64,000 bases of DNA. It comes from Treponema sp. (GTDB lineage Bacteria; Spirochaetota; Spirochaetia; Treponematales; Breznakiellaceae). Positions within the stretch are counted from its first letter, which is position 1. Each line of letters starts with the position of its first letter. Location: contig WQYB01000001.1 of the NCBI GenBank assembly GCA_009781475.1, positions 68,489-132,488 of the forward strand, given 5' to 3'. The notes beneath the pieces are model-generated. The model had not been told where the DNA came from. It worked only from the letters and a program-made list of their open reading frames with translations, and made no database searches. The position numbers and the translations under genes are program-made. This document shows, piece by piece, positions 46,856 through 55,344 of the stretch.

Positions 46856-47386
46856 TTATTCGCTGTGGTAATCTATTAATGTAGTTATAGGAGTGGGGTC
46901 TAAAATTTCCTGATAATTCAGAAATGGAAGCCCCACTATCCCGAAAATTTCCGGAACTATAGCGCCGCCTTCGATTAAAATCGATCTTGCGGCGTTTAGT
47001 GTGCCTCCTGTTGCAATTAAATCGTCTGTAAGTAAAACTCTTTTGCCTTTGGGGACATCGGCGCTGTGAACTTCTATTTCTGCTTGTGCATATTCAAGTG
47101 AATATTTTTTAGAAAGAGTAATACCCGGCAGTTTTCCTTTTTTTCTTATAGGAATTAAAGGAATGTTAAGTCTTTCAGCAAAAGGAGCGGCGAATAAAAA
47201 ACCGCGGGCTTCAATTGCAGCAATTCCTTCAATTTTTTTATCTTTATATATTTCAGCCATTTTATCGATGCAGTATCTAAAAGCAATAGGAGCTGCAAGA
47301 ATACTGGTAATATCATAAAAAAGAATTCCTTTTTTCGGAAAATCCGGTACTTTTCTTATATAATCATCCAAATTAAATTCTGCCAT
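46856..47386 (-). CDS. apt: Adenine phosphoribosyltransferase
   Basis: 176 residues. PRPP motif VLLTDDLIATGGTLNAA, N-terminal YIRKVPDFPKKGILFYDIT and GFLFAAPFAERL are typical Apt. Purine salvage: adenine plus PRPP to AMP. Converges with the MCP gene with a 4-base gap. GAGGG precedes the ATG. Confidence 0.96.
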   Translation of the reverse strand: MAEFNLDDYIRKVPDFPKKGILFYDITSILAAPIAFRYCIDKMAEIYKDKKIEGIAAIEARGFLFAAPFAERLNIPLIPIRKKGKLPGITLSKKYSLEYAQAEIEVHSADVPKGKRVLLTDDLIATGGTLNAARSILIEGGAIVPEIFGIVGLPFLNYQEILDPTPITTLIDYHSE

Positions 47387-47426
47387 ATTTCCCTCTTTAA
47401 ATTATAATATAAAAAGGCTTAAGAAT

Positions 47427-47828
47427 TTAATTTTCGGTTATATTTTTAAGCCATTTTTTTAAATTAGCATTATCGATTACGGTTTCATTATCATTTTTTT
47501 CGGCAAGAAACGGCGGAGAAACTGCAGCATCGCAAGTATTTAATATTTTTGCAAGATATTGGGCAGCTTTTTCATTTACAGAAAAAATACCGCATTTTCT
47601 GGAAGCCAGGTTTATATGTGAAAGCATTTTTTCAATATAGGAAAAAGATTTTGGACTGTGTCTTTCGCAGCCTATAAAAAATGTATCTACAGGAAGCAGC
47701 ATTGTTGTGCAGAATCTTTTTGATGGAATGATTTTTATTTTATATCCGGAAAGCGACTGCGAAATTGCAAGTGCAATCGAACGAATTGATTTTTTTCCGT
47801 CTGTAATAATTAAAACTTTCTTGCTCAC
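47427..47828 (-). CDS. Flavodoxin-like small protein
   Basis: About 133 residues if started at the GTG at 47828, which has AGGA eight bases upstream; an ATG at 47837 and a TTG at 47864 (overlapping the previous gene's stop) are alternatives. SKKVLIITDGKKSIRSIALAIS and TFFIGCERHSPKSFSYIEKML suggest a flavodoxin-like alpha/beta fold, but the phosphate loop is not canonical for FMN. Function unknown. Confidence 0.65.
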   Translation of the reverse strand: MSKKVLIITDGKKSIRSIALAISQSLSGYKIKIIPSKRFCTTMLLPVDTFFIGCERHSPKSFSYIEKMLSHINLASRKCGIFSVNEKAAQYLAKILNTCDAAVSPPFLAEKNDNETVIDNANLKKWLKNITEN

Positions 47829-47860
47829 TTTTATCATCCTATACGAATAAAATATTGATG

Positions 47861-48826
47861 TCAATTATTTGGAATGGAGCCCATACCCTGAACTGTATAA
47901 TTCACAATTGACCAGAAATTATCTTTTTTCTCAAGAAAATATGTATAATGCCTTAATTCTGTAAAGGCAGCATGCCTGTATCTTTGAAGGACTACTACAG
48001 TTCCTTCATCATTATTATATACAGTCCTTAAAATTTCAAATGATGTAGGGATTTGATGTATATCTCCGTCTACAACTGCGTTTTGCAGGTTTGCTCTGTA
48101 TTCGCTGACCATTCGCCGCCTTCCGGCTTCATTTTCAGCAGTATACCTGCGTCTTTGAGCAGGGTCTCGCTGAATCATTGATTCAATATCCAGATAAAGA
48201 AAAAATCTTTCCCACTGCGACAGTTGACGGGCTGAAAGCATGTAAGAGATTACTTCATCGGGAGGAATTCGCTGTTTTACCAAAACAGCTCCTGTAGCGA
48301 CATCCATTTCAAGCGGAATACCGTCAGATCCCTGAATTAAAGCAGGGCGCAAATTTAAACTTAAAAAGTTGGATTCAACAGCAGAAACTGCATTTGAACG
48401 GAATAATTCAGGGTAAACCAAAGCCTTTACCCTAAATGAACCGGGCTGCTCAAAACTTATATATTCACGTAAATCCTCTACAAAAGAAAAGGATTCGCCG
48501 CTTTCAATGGCAATTTCTCTGAAGAAAACATGGTTATTTGTAGTTCTTTTGCGCGTCAGCATATCAGCTTGCGGTAATGGACGATTAGACATTGTTCTTA
48601 TATCAAAATCGATGGAAAATGCCCGATCATCTGCAAGTTTAAACCTGTAGGGAACAGGGCTATTATTAGTAATGGTAATTTGTATATAAATTGGGTCAGA
48701 TTCCACATAGTAAACACGTCTGTCAAAAAAACGGATGTTAAATTCGACCTGTCCGGCATCTGAAGCGTACAAAGTAAAAAGACCGGTAAAGATAAAAACA
48801 AAAACAAACCAATAAACTTTTCTCAT
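47861..48826 (-). CDS. Secreted protein of unknown function
   Basis: 321 residues with a signal peptide (VYWFVFVFIFTGLFTLYASDA), an immunoglobulin-like beta domain (YYVESDPIYIQITITNNSPVPY) to about residue 150 and a helical/charged middle part. The tail (TVVVLQRYRHAAFTELRHYTYFLEK) is reminiscent of small NTF2-like folds. AGGA precedes the ATG. Probably periplasmic; no known family recognised. Confidence 0.7.
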   Translation of the reverse strand: MRKVYWFVFVFIFTGLFTLYASDAGQVEFNIRFFDRRVYYVESDPIYIQITITNNSPVPYRFKLADDRAFSIDFDIRTMSNRPLPQADMLTRKRTTNNHVFFREIAIESGESFSFVEDLREYISFEQPGSFRVKALVYPELFRSNAVSAVESNFLSLNLRPALIQGSDGIPLEMDVATGAVLVKQRIPPDEVISYMLSARQLSQWERFFLYLDIESMIQRDPAQRRRYTAENEAGRRRMVSEYRANLQNAVVDGDIHQIPTSFEILRTVYNNDEGTVVVLQRYRHAAFTELRHYTYFLEKKDNFWSIVNYTVQGMGSIPNN

Positions 48827-48852
48827 AAAATATCCTGTAAACTAAAATCGGG

Positions 48853-48869
48853 GTGTTCAAAATGAACAC
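48853..48869. promoter_or_regulatory. Palindrome upstream of mfd, candidate operator
   Basis: GTGTTCAAAATGAACAC is a perfect 6+6 inverted repeat. It overlaps the -35 region of a possible mfd promoter whose -10 is TATTAT (48877-48882). Half sites resemble those of dimeric repressors; the identity of the binder is unknown. Confidence 0.4.
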
Positions 48870-48900
48870 ACTTCTATATTATAGTAATCGGTAGATTTGT

Positions 48901-51900
48901 ATGAATTCCTTATCTTTTCATGAGCTTTTACAGAAAGTGAAAACTTCAAAAGAAGTCTCTATTCTAAATTCTACGCTAAAAGAAGGGAAATTTCCAATAG
49001 AAATCGAAGGAAGCGAAGGGTCTTTAAACGCTCTATTAATAGCTAAAATTTACCTTAATTTTGAAGGTATTTCCAAAGATAAAAACCAATGTTTTGTTAT
49101 TGTTCCTCATGAAGATACCGCAGATGATTTATTGCTGGATTTGGATAGTTCCGGTATTCCCTGCCATAAATTTCCATGGTGGGGTTCTACCGTATACAGG
49201 GAACTTACCCCCGGTGCGGCTGTTTTTAAAGACAGAGTAAAAGTTATAAGCGATTTATCCCGCGGGCAAAGCGGTATTTACATTATTCCGCAGCGGGCAT
49301 TACTTACACCAATATCCCCTTTAGATTATATAAATAATCTTTTAATTACATTAAAACCCGGTGATCAAATTGATACTTTTTACCTTTCTGAAAAACTTTC
49401 TTCATACGGATATACCCGCGTTCCTAGTGTACAGATAAACGGAGAATATGCGCTTAGGGGAGAAGTGCTTGATATTTATATGAGCGCAGATCTGATATAC
49501 AGGGTTGTTTTTGATTTTGACAAAGTAGAGACAATAAAACCCCTTGATCCTGTAATGCAGGGAACAGCCGGTAATAAATTACAGGAACTGACAATCTACC
49601 CCATGAAAGAAGTTATATGGTCTGATGACAGAATTGAAATACTGGAAAAAAATCTGTCTTTTTGTAAAGAGTTTGCTGACGGCGGAAAATCAATTATTGA
49701 AGAATTAATTTCGCGGCGTTGTGTAAAAGGCGAAGAAATGTTTTTTCCTCTTGCATTTGAAAAAACAGGCTGCCTTTTGGATTATCTTGGCAGAAACGGA
49801 ACTTTAATATTGGCTGACAGGGAAAGGCTTGAAAATACTTATGATAGTCTGATGCGGGAATACCAGGGTTTGTATTCAAGAGCAGTAAAAGAAAAGCTAA
49901 ATTATCCAATGCCGCAGCGCCTTCTTTTTAATTTTAACGGCATTCTGGAAAAGAACAAGGAAAAAACTTCCCGTATAATTTCCTTTAGAGCTATTAAAGG
50001 AGAACCAAAACCCGGAGTTTCTCATATCGAGTTATCAAGCGAACCCGGCAGAAGTTTTTTTGGCAACATAAATTATCTGATAGAAGAATTTTCAATGCTT
50101 ATCAGTAACGGCTGGTTCATAACAGTTGCAGCCGAATCGCAGGTACAGGCAGATCGTATAAAAGTGATGCTTGAACCATGCAAAAGCATTAATCTTTCGA
50201 TTATGGCAGTTCCGCTGACTGCAGGTTTTTCATTGCCCGACATAAAGTTCATGGTTGTTCAGGAGAATGAAATTTTCGGAAGAAGAAAAAGAGCACCAAG
50301 ATCATTAAAAACTGTGCGTTCAAGCCCTATTGATACATTTTTGGAAATTAACCCCGATGATTACATTGTTCATGTAAATCATGGTATCGGACAGTTTAAA
50401 GGCATCGAAAGACTTACTTCATTCGGACATGAAAGAGATTATATAAAAATTGAATACGCCGGAGAAGAAACAGTTTTTGTTCCTGTTGAACAATTAAATC
50501 TTGTTCAGCGTTATATAGGAAATGAAGGACAGGCTCCCAGGCTTGATACGCTCGGTTCAAAAAGCTGGGAAAACCGCAAAAATAAAGTTAAAAAATCTGT
50601 AGAAGATATTGCCGAAAAATTAATCGAACTATATTCAAAGCGCAAACAGGCGCAAGGTTTTGCTTTTCCAAAAGATACCGAGTGGCAGCTAATGTTCGAA
50701 GCCGCTTTTCCTTTTGAAGAAACTGAAGATCAGCTTAAGTGCATACAGGAAATTAAAGACGATATGGAAAGTATATCACCTATGGACAGGCTAGTATGCG
50801 GCGATGTAGGTTACGGCAAAACAGAAGTTGCGCTGCGTGCCTGTTTTAAAGCTGTAATGAGCGGCAAACAGGCTGCTTTTTTAGCGCCTACAACAATTCT
50901 TGCCGAACAGCATTATGATAATTTCCTGGAACGCTTTTCGCGTTTTCCTGTAAATGTAGCCATGCTTTCGCGATTTGTAGACAAGAAAAAAACCCGCATT
51001 ATTCTTGAACAGATAAAAAAAGGCGAAATTGATTTATTGATAGGCACTCATCGGATTATTCAGAGGGATGTAATTTTTAAAAATCTTGGTTTAATAGTTA
51101 TAGATGAAGAACAGCGCTTCGGCGTTAAAGACAAGGAAAAATTAAAAGAATTAAAAACAAATGTCGATTGCCTGACTCTTTCTGCAACGCCGATTCCGCG
51201 TACATTACATATGAGCCTTGTTAAAATTCGTGATATGAGTCTTTTGGCGACAGCTCCTCCTGGGCGTCATCCAATAGAAACTTATGTTGAAGAATACGAT
51301 AATTATCTGATAGCGCAGGTTATCCGCCGTGAGGTTGAAAGAGGCGGACAGGTTTTCTTTCTTCATAACCGCATTGAAACGCTGAAAGATACACGTTATA
51401 AACTGGAACGGCTAATACCGGAAGTTTTAATTGAATCTGCTCACGGGCAAATGGAAGCGAGAGAATTGGAAGATGTTATGCGGCGTTTTGTTCACGGGGG
51501 ATTTCATGTTTTAGTTTCAACTACAATTATAGAAAACGGAATCGACATCCCTAATGTAAATACAATTATAATTGACAGAGCCGACATGTACGGAGTTTCG
51601 CAGCTTTATCAGCTTCGAGGCAGGGTAGGAAGGTCTGATCGCATTGCTTATGCGTATCTTTTTTATCCTGAACAAAAATCACTTTCAGAAATAGCCATGA
51701 AACGGCTGCAGACAATTTCTGATTTTACAGAACTTGGAAGCGGTTTTAAAATTGCAATGAAAGACATGGAAATAAGGGGAGCCGGAAACCTGCTTGGTAA
51801 AGAGCAATCCGGCGATATTTATTCTGTTGGTTTTGATTTATACATAAGATTGCTTGACGAAGCTGTTAAACGTCTTGAAGATTCCAATTATGAAGCGGAA

Positions 51901-52344
51901 ACAGAAACATTACTTGAACTTGAATACTCGGGTTTTATTCCAGATTCATATATAGATTTACCGCAGCAAAAGATGGAAGTTTATAAAATGATAGCAGCAA
52001 TCCGTGAAAAAGATGATTTAGACAGAGCTTACATCGATTTATTGGACAGGTTCGGTCCGCTTCCTGATGAAATACAGTCTCTTTTAGCATTAGCCGAAAT
52101 AAGAATAATCTGCCGTCAGCTTGCAATTTCTTCATTAAAAGAGAGAGCAGGTGTTATAAGAATTGAATTTGCAAAAGTTTCTAAAATAAAAGTAGACAGG
52201 TTAATTCGTCTTATGCAGGAACAATCCGGAAAAATAAAACCAGATCCCAAAAAGCCCAATGCGCTGCTTTTAACGGCAGGCAACATTGGCTTAAAGGAAA
52301 AGAGCGAATTTTTAAGAGAAAAACTGTCAGCCCTGGCAGGCTGA
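48901..52344 (+). CDS. mfd: Transcription-repair coupling factor Mfd
   Basis: 1147 residues. UvrB-like N-terminal module, RNA-polymerase interacting domain (NPDDYIVHVNHGIGQFKGIERL, typical CarD-like), then SF2 helicase motifs: Walker A CGDVGYGKTEVALRA, FLAPTTILAEQH, DEEQRFGV, SATPIPRTL and RGRVGRSDRIAYAYL. The C-terminal TRCF domain is present. It removes stalled polymerase and recruits UvrA, also in this window. The stop codon lies inside a terminator hairpin. Confidence 0.98.
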   Translation: MNSLSFHELLQKVKTSKEVSILNSTLKEGKFPIEIEGSEGSLNALLIAKIYLNFEGISKDKNQCFVIVPHEDTADDLLLDLDSSGIPCHKFPWWGSTVYRELTPGAAVFKDRVKVISDLSRGQSGIYIIPQRALLTPISPLDYINNLLITLKPGDQIDTFYLSEKLSSYGYTRVPSVQINGEYALRGEVLDIYMSADLIYRVVFDFDKVETIKPLDPVMQGTAGNKLQELTIYPMKEVIWSDDRIEILEKNLSFCKEFADGGKSIIEELISRRCVKGEEMFFPLAFEKTGCLLDYLGRNGTLILADRERLENTYDSLMREYQGLYSRAVKEKLNYPMPQRLLFNFNGILEKNKEKTSRIISFRAIKGEPKPGVSHIELSSEPGRSFFGNINYLIEEFSMLISNGWFITVAAESQVQADRIKVMLEPCKSINLSIMAVPLTAGFSLPDIKFMVVQENEIFGRRKRAPRSLKTVRSSPIDTFLEINPDDYIVHVNHGIGQFKGIERLTSFGHERDYIKIEYAGEETVFVPVEQLNLVQRYIGNEGQAPRLDTLGSKSWENRKNKVKKSVEDIAEKLIELYSKRKQAQGFAFPKDTEWQLMFEAAFPFEETEDQLKCIQEIKDDMESISPMDRLVCGDVGYGKTEVALRACFKAVMSGKQAAFLAPTTILAEQHYDNFLERFSRFPVNVAMLSRFVDKKKTRIILEQIKKGEIDLLIGTHRIIQRDVIFKNLGLIVIDEEQRFGVKDKEKLKELKTNVDCLTLSATPIPRTLHMSLVKIRDMSLLATAPPGRHPIETYVEEYDNYLIAQVIRREVERGGQVFFLHNRIETLKDTRYKLERLIPEVLIESAHGQMEARELEDVMRRFVHGGFHVLVSTTIIENGIDIPNVNTIIIDRADMYGVSQLYQLRGRVGRSDRIAYAYLFYPEQKSLSEIAMKRLQTISDFTELGSGFKIAMKDMEIRGAGNLLGKEQSGDIYSVGFDLYIRLLDEAVKRLEDSNYEAETETLLELEYSGFIPDSYIDLPQQKMEVYKMIAAIREKDDLDRAYIDLLDRFGPLPDEIQSLLALAEIRIICRQLAISSLKERAGVIRIEFAKVSKIKVDRLIRLMQEQSGKIKPDPKKPNALLLTAGNIGLKEKSEFLREKLSALAG

Positions 52345-52350
52345 CGGTTT
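52321..52350. terminator. Bidirectional terminator hairpin at the end of mfd
   Basis: AAACTGTCAGCC - CTGGCA - GGCTGACGGTTT: a 12-pair stem (one T-G pair) with a 6-base loop. It contains the mfd stop codon. On the minus strand it is followed by a T-run (GTTTTTC), serving the convergent lipoprotein gene; on the plus strand only GGTTT follows. Confidence 0.75.
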
Positions 52351-52351
52351 A

Positions 52352-52918
52352 CTAAAAATTAGTCTCGAACAGTAATATCGACGTTACAAGATGCGGCTGC
52401 ATTGCGGCTGCTTCTGGAGATTTGGAAAAACCTGTTGTATTCTCTGATGCAGCAGCAAAACTGTGAGTTCTTGCAACCGGCAGTTTTTCATAAATCCATA
52501 AATAATAATTATAGTTTTTTACACCGGTTTCAGGATCGATAGATTTTTCTTCATAATGCCAGGTTACAAAGTATTCTTTACCTGCCTGAAAATTATATGT
52601 AAATTGACTTCTTACATATTGTCCGCCGTATCCTGGAAAAAAAACTCTAACATCAATATCAAATGTAGATCTTCCGGCAGGTAATGTAACTAATGGAGTT
52701 AAATATCCATAACCATGCCAATCATTATAAACAAAAATACCATTGTATCTGTTTACCTTTGTCCAGAATAATACAGTTGCTTTTGGGTTATCAGGAAACT
52801 CAGGGTCAATTACAACATGATTAACCGTATCAAATGATACTGTCAAACCATCTGTTGATATACATGATCCAAAAACAAACAAAAAACAAATTAAACTGGA
52901 AATCATTAGCTTTTTCAT
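52352..52918 (-). CDS. Lipoprotein, paralogue of the next one
   Basis: 188 residues. Lipoprotein signal KKLMISSLICFLFVFGSC. The body is beta-rich: ATVLFWTKVNRYNGIFVYND, TLPAGRSTFDIDVRV, FTYNFQAGKEYFVTWHYEE. It shares the signal peptide, the YNGI, PAG and YNF-x-G-x-EY patterns with the 155-residue gene at 52971. AAGGAG precedes the ATG. Surface or periplasmic protein of unknown function. Confidence 0.75.
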   Translation of the reverse strand: MKKLMISSLICFLFVFGSCISTDGLTVSFDTVNHVVIDPEFPDNPKATVLFWTKVNRYNGIFVYNDWHGYGYLTPLVTLPAGRSTFDIDVRVFFPGYGGQYVRSQFTYNFQAGKEYFVTWHYEEKSIDPETGVKNYNYYLWIYEKLPVARTHSFAAASENTTGFSKSPEAAAMQPHLVTSILLFETNF

Positions 52919-52970
52919 AACGTTCTCCTTAAAAACCCACAGTAATTGTAATAGTATTCCACTTTTATAA

Positions 52971-53438
52971 TCATTGATTTATAAAAAGAACAAAATCCAA
53001 AAGGTTTTCTCTATCTGGAGTACCAAATGAAGGAACGCTTTGTTGATAAATATCAACACCCCATTCTCTTTCTTTATAAGCAACCAAAATTACGTATTCA
53101 AGTCCAGGTCTAAAATTATACCTAAATATAAAGTTGCTGCCTTTCCAAATAGTATTTCCGCTGGCATGGAGTACATCTACTGTAAAATTTGCTACACCTG
53201 CTGGAATAGCAACATATTTCCATTCTGATTTAGTATTTCCAAAAGATTTTTTATGAGGAACCGGAATGCCGTTATATTCTGTTACTTCCACTCCAGAATA
53301 AAAAGCAATAGTAGCTGATCGCTCTAATGGTACGCTTTCATCAAAAACAATTAACATGCCTTGAAGCATTTCTGTTGTTACACATGATCCAAAAATAAAC
53401 ATAACACAAATTAAACTAAAACCGATAAGTTTTTTCAT
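52971..53438 (-). CDS. Lipoprotein, paralogue of the previous one
   Basis: 155 residues. Signal KKLIGFSLICVMFIFGSC with lipobox Cys, then TIAFYSGVEVTEYNGIPVPH, AIPAGVANFTVDVL and FRYNFRPGLEYVILVAYKE. The close likeness to the downstream gene indicates tandem duplication and divergence. AAGGAG precedes the ATG. Unknown function. Confidence 0.75.
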   Translation of the reverse strand: MKKLIGFSLICVMFIFGSCVTTEMLQGMLIVFDESVPLERSATIAFYSGVEVTEYNGIPVPHKKSFGNTKSEWKYVAIPAGVANFTVDVLHASGNTIWKGSNFIFRYNFRPGLEYVILVAYKEREWGVDIYQQSVPSFGTPDRENLLDFVLFINQ

Positions 53439-53593
53439 AAAGAACTCCTTGTAAAAATAAATTTATATAAAAACCATTTGTTTTTAAAATGGCATTTACC
53501 AAGAGAAAATAAAATATAATATAAACAGGATAAAAAAATAATATTTTCCGGTAATTTCCGCTATATTGATCAAACTAGCCAGAATATGATAAA

Positions 53594-54601
53594 ATGCTGG
53601 AAATGCCAAAAGATACCAAAAAAATTGACTTTTTCGACCATGTTCAGGTTATTACTGAAAAATACCTGTCTCACCGGGCAAAAGTACGCCGTATTAAAAA
53701 GGAAAAACGAAGAGCAAAACACTTCCTTTTAGACTGGATCGAAGCGTTTATATGGGCTGCCTGTATGGTTCTATTAATTAACCAATATTTGGTTCAGGCA
53801 TACCGTATTCCTACAGGTTCCATGATAAATACGTTGAATATAGGGGATCAGATATTTGTAAATAAATTGATTTACGGACCTGAGTTATTACCCGGTTTTA
53901 TTAAACTGCCAAGCCCGATTAAACCCAAAAGGAACGATATAATCATTTTTGAAAGCCCTGCATATATTTCTCAGGGGACTGTTTTTGATATTGCACAAAG
54001 AGTTATTTATATGCTTACCCTATCTTTAGTGGATATTGATAAAGATGAAAGAGGGCAGCCAAGGGTTCATTTTCTTATAAAAAGAGCGGCAGGGCAGGCT
54101 GGAGACCGTTTTAAGATTGAAAATGGCGAAATGAAGATAATGTTTGCAGGCGAGGATCGCTGGGTAGATGAAAGGGAATATAATGCAGCCAGGGGATGGA
54201 ATCATAATATCAGCAGATTAGTGTCTCAGGAAAGCTATTCTGCAATTAATTCAGCGGGGAAAGCTGCCGGCTGGTCTGATGTATTGATCCCTGTATCACA
54301 GGAGCTGATTTCCAAAACAACAGCGCTTGACAGAATGCAGAATATTGACAGTTTCGCCTACTACAACGCAAGATATGAAACACAAAGAAAAGCTGCCGTA
54401 AACAATACACGTTATGCTTCCCGTCACGCAAGAGATCACATGCTTGGCTGGTATATCCCCGAAGGAAGGATTTTCCCGATGGGAGATAACCGGGACAGTT
54501 CTAACGACGGGCGTAATTTCGGACCTGTAAGGATGTCAAAAGTGCTTGGCAGCGGAATGTTTATTTACTGGCCTCTTTGGCGGATGAACAGCATTGATTA
54601 A
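53594..54601 (+). CDS. lepB: Signal peptidase I
   Basis: 335 residues. One membrane helix (IEAFIWAACMVLLINQYLV), catalytic Ser76 in RIPTGSM, general base Lys163 in HFLIKRAAGQAGD, and the C-terminal MGDNRDSSNDGRNFGPV box. It is larger than usual because of an insertion (~185-265) between boxes D and E. It cleaves Sec/Tat signal peptides. A second, variant copy follows 29 bases later. The start is uncertain between 53594 and the ATG at 53603. Confidence 0.95.
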   Translation: MLEMPKDTKKIDFFDHVQVITEKYLSHRAKVRRIKKEKRRAKHFLLDWIEAFIWAACMVLLINQYLVQAYRIPTGSMINTLNIGDQIFVNKLIYGPELLPGFIKLPSPIKPKRNDIIIFESPAYISQGTVFDIAQRVIYMLTLSLVDIDKDERGQPRVHFLIKRAAGQAGDRFKIENGEMKIMFAGEDRWVDEREYNAARGWNHNISRLVSQESYSAINSAGKAAGWSDVLIPVSQELISKTTALDRMQNIDSFAYYNARYETQRKAAVNNTRYASRHARDHMLGWYIPEGRIFPMGDNRDSSNDGRNFGPVRMSKVLGSGMFIYWPLWRMNSID

Positions 54602-54630
54602 TTTATGATATAATAAATTTAAGGAAGTTT

Positions 54631-55344
54631 ATGTTTGATAAGTCAACGCAATATTCATACAAAGCCCAGAAATATCAGCGTTACAGAATACTTAAGTATT
54701 TGATAATTTTCTTTATTTTATACATTGTTTATAATTGTCTAACCGCTTTTTTCTTTTCTGTTTGGGTAGTCGACAATAATACAATGCACCCCGGAATTAG
54801 CGCAGGCGACAGAGTAATTTTTTCATCTTTCAAGGCTCCCTGGAGCATAAACGATGAAAATCCGTTTCCGTACAAACGAGGCAGTGTTGTATTGGTCGAT
54901 ATGAGGCATGAAAGAAATCAAAGTATGCCTTTGCGTGCTGTTGATGGAATTGTCAGATTTTTTACTGCACAGCAGGTAAGTATTTTTTCCGGCGGGCAGT
55001 ATTATATTAAAAGGGTAATAGCACTTCCCGGTGATGAAATTACAATGAACAATCATATATTCAGGGTAAAAGCATCCGGCAGTATGTACAGTCTTACAGA
55101 ATATGAGTTATCTGACAAACCTTACCACCCTGCAATACCGCAGGCTTCTGATCTATGGGATGATTCAATTCCGTTTTCCGGAAACATGGATACAATATTA
55201 CTGGGACCTGATGAATATTTTGTTATCTCGGATGATAGAAGTAATACAAATGATTCAAGGACATGGGGAGCGATATCATCATCTATAATTACATCAAAAG
55301 CGGTAATAAGAATTTGGCCTTTAAATAAAATTGAATTGTTTTAA
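54631..55344 (+). CDS. Signal peptidase I-like paralogue with Thr at the nucleophile position
   Basis: 237 residues. Membrane helix (YLIIFFILYIVYNCLTAFFF), then VVDNNTMHPGISAGDRVIF: the residue aligning with the catalytic Ser of the neighbouring lepB is Thr51. Lys127 (YYIKRVIALPGDEI) and the final SDDRSNTNDSRTWGAIS box are kept. Either Thr acts as nucleophile, or it is an inactive or specialised subunit. AAGG-type ribosome site precedes the ATG. The end overlaps hemW. Confidence 0.88.
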   Translation: MFDKSTQYSYKAQKYQRYRILKYLIIFFILYIVYNCLTAFFFSVWVVDNNTMHPGISAGDRVIFSSFKAPWSINDENPFPYKRGSVVLVDMRHERNQSMPLRAVDGIVRFFTAQQVSIFSGGQYYIKRVIALPGDEITMNNHIFRVKASGSMYSLTEYELSDKPYHPAIPQASDLWDDSIPFSGNMDTILLGPDEYFVISDDRSNTNDSRTWGAISSSIITSKAVIRIWPLNKIELF

